Shown in pieces: positions 62,798 to 64,000 of a DNA stretch of 64,000 nt. Source of the stretch: Haloglycomyces albus DSM 45210 (GTDB lineage: Bacteria > Actinomycetota > Actinomycetes > Mycobacteriales > Micromonosporaceae); the NCBI RefSeq assembly GCF_000527155.1, contig NZ_AZUQ01000001.1:800554-864553 (forward strand), written 5' to 3'. Position 1 is the stretch's first letter, and each line of letters opens with the position of its first letter. The translations under genes and the position numbers were made by a program. The notes under the pieces are model-generated. The model was not told the DNA's origin and ran no database searches. It worked only from the letters and a program-made list of their open reading frames with translations.

Positions 62798-63295
62798 TTA
62801 GCGAATGTGAGTCTCGGCGACCAGAATCTTGTCCATGATGACTTCGGCCTTGTCTTTATCGCATTGTTCGGCGAGTGCGATTTCTCCCACGAGGATTTCG
62901 CGCGCCTTGGTCAACATGCGCTTTTCCCCGGCGGACAGGCCACGATCTTGCTCTCGACGCCAGAGGTCACGAACGACTTCGGCTATTTTCAGCGGGGAAC
63001 CGGAGGCGACTTTTTCGACGTTGGCCTTGTACCGGCGCGACCAGTTTGACGGTTCTTCAGTGAAAGGCTCACGAAGTACATCGAACACTTCGGTGAGTCC
63101 ATCGCTGCCGACGACCTCGCGGACGCCGACCATCTCCACATTGTTCGCGGGAACCTTAACCGTGAGATCCCCTTGCTCGACTCGTAGTACGAGATATTCC
63201 TGTTGCACGCCTTTTATGACGCGTGTTTCAACAGCCTCAATCAAAGCAGCCCCATGATGGGGATATACAACGGTTTCACCAACACTAAAACCCAT
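62798..63295 (-). CDS. carD: CarD family RNA polymerase-binding transcription regulator
   Basis: Essential global activator that stabilises open complexes at promoters, binding RNAP beta with its N-terminal Tudor-like domain. The 165-aa protein begins [20 protein letters not shown] and has a basic C-terminal DNA-binding helix region with the key Trp in [15 protein letters not shown]. It is divergent from an lpqE-like gene and followed by ispF, as in mycobacteria apart from the missing ispD. Confidence 0.96.
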   Translation of the reverse strand: MGFSVGETVVYPHHGAALIEAVETRVIKGVQQEYLVLRVEQGDLTVKVPANNVEMVGVREVVGSDGLTEVFDVLREPFTEEPSNWSRRYKANVEKVASGSPLKIAEVVRDLWRREQDRGLSAGEKRMLTKAREILVGEIALAEQCDKDKAEVIMDKILVAETHIR

Positions 63296-63565
63296 AGGAT
63301 TGAAACCCCTTTCGCTGTGTCTAGCCTAACACGCGGGGACGGTTGGCCCCGAACGCTGATGACAGCTGACGCCCTGTTCAAATGGTATGTGATTGATTAC
63401 TCTACGGCAGAAGAGCATGTATGAACCGATGAAACCTTGAAATGAGTGATCTTCGCACGCCCGTAAAGTAGTGGTCGCCACTCCATTTTCACCAGGTTGG
63501 TTCAGGCCGACTCACGACGTCCTTTAGGCTACGGGTAGTGCCTAAATTCCAAGGAGGAACCGACG

Positions 63566-64000
63566 GTGGCATCCGGAAACTTCAATCGCCGTCTCATGGG
63601 ACGGACGGCAGCCCTTGCGATCGCTGCTGCTGCCGGCATCGGCCTGTCAGCATGCGGAGCGGGACTCAACTCCCAAACTGAAATCAAGCAGAGTGCCGTT
63701 GCGGGCATCAACGCGGATGCCGGCCCGGTCTCCCTACGTGACTTGCAGGTCGAATTCGACTCCCCCGAGGGCTACGCGGAAGGCGACAACGCCGCACTCC
63801 GCGTGTGGCTCGGAATCGGCCCCGACTCCACCGCCACTCTTACCGACGTCACGACCGACGCGGCCGACGACGTCACGTTCGTCTCCGCCGACGCGGCCGA
63901 GCCCGAACCGGAACAACCGGAAGAGGAGCCCGCCGACGAAACCGAAGGTGAAGGCGAAGAAGACGGCGAAACGGCCGACGAAGAGCAAGGCGACGGCGAG
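63566..64000 (+). CDS. lpqE: LpqE-like lipoprotein (3' end outside window)
   Basis: Begins with GTG 63566, eight bases after AAGGAGG. Arg-rich N-terminus, hydrophobic core and lipobox GLSAC with Cys about residue 30 indicate a lipoprotein. The mature part has an LRDLQVEFDSPEGYAEGDNA segment and then an acidic Glu/Asp-rich stretch that runs off the window. Divergence from carD matches the carD-lpqE pair of mycobacteria, which supports the name. Function unknown; only 145 codons are visible. Confidence 0.75.
   Translation, partial: MASGNFNRRLMGRTAALAIAAAAGIGLSACGAGLNSQTEIKQSAVAGINADAGPVSLRDLQVEFDSPEGYAEGDNAALRVWLGIGPDSTATLTDVTTDAADDVTFVSADAAEPEPEQPEEEPADETEGEGEEDGETADEEQGDGE

Overview
The window is chromosomal DNA of a moderately high-GC actinobacterium. 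Evidence: a fused type VII secretion ATPase (EccC), a BldN-type sigma factor beside an RsbN-like membrane protein, a CarD/LpqE pair, GTP-type PEP carboxykinase, the futalosine menaquinone route (MqnA, MqnC, MqnE), frequent GTG starts, and anionic-wall-polymer genes. Gene content and the comparatively low GC for the phylum suggest a Glycomycetaceae-like organism (Stackebrandtia/Haloglycomyces type). This is inference, not proof.

Layout. 0.1-8.3 kb: eccC, nicotinamidase, cis-isoprenyl transferase and pckG, with a cluster of structured repeats at 5.6-6.0 kb. 8.7-11.1 kb: a secreted protein plus lipoprotein cassette, flanked by a duplicated 3' end of the adjacent Fic-like gene. 12.2-17.9 kb: acs, nhaA, an epoxide-hydrolase-like enzyme and a double-GNAT protein.

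18-25.5 kb is an accessory island. It holds a leader hairpin with a tiny ORF, three unknown overlapping genes, an AT-rich two-gene unit, a transposase relic, and a divergent cluster: an XRE-TPR regulator, a 66-aa protein, a 45-aa cationic peptide and a PIMT-like methyltransferase. The last two look like an aspartimide-forming (imiditide-type) RiPP pair. A second copy of the 5.7 kb structured repeat and a possible three-helix RNA follow.

25.8-38.6 kb is core metabolism and development: thrC under a SAM-I riboswitch, folP, a HAD phosphatase, rsbN-like/bldN, then glutaredoxin, rex, hemA, hemC, cobA-hemD fusion and hemB. This order is conserved with Streptomyces as I recall it. 39-54 kb: mqnE, a NlpC/P60 hydrolase, a zinc-ribbon disordered protein, DUF2254, a YdeP/FdhF-like molybdoenzyme, an HPr homologue lacking the phospho-histidine (Gln15, as in Crh), mqnA, an FNR-like reductase and mqnC. 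54-59.7 kb: two paralogous membrane-anchored polyol-phosphate transferases, an IspD/TarI cytidylyltransferase and a sugar/choline-type nucleotidyltransferase, which together suggest a teichoic-acid-like wall polymer locus. 59.8-64 kb: fumarylacetoacetase, a TPR protein, ispF, carD and the start of an lpqE-like lipoprotein. ispD is missing from its usual place between carD and ispF.

Most predicted starts were chosen by Shine-Dalgarno position. Function calls rest on motif recognition by eye; no database search was run.
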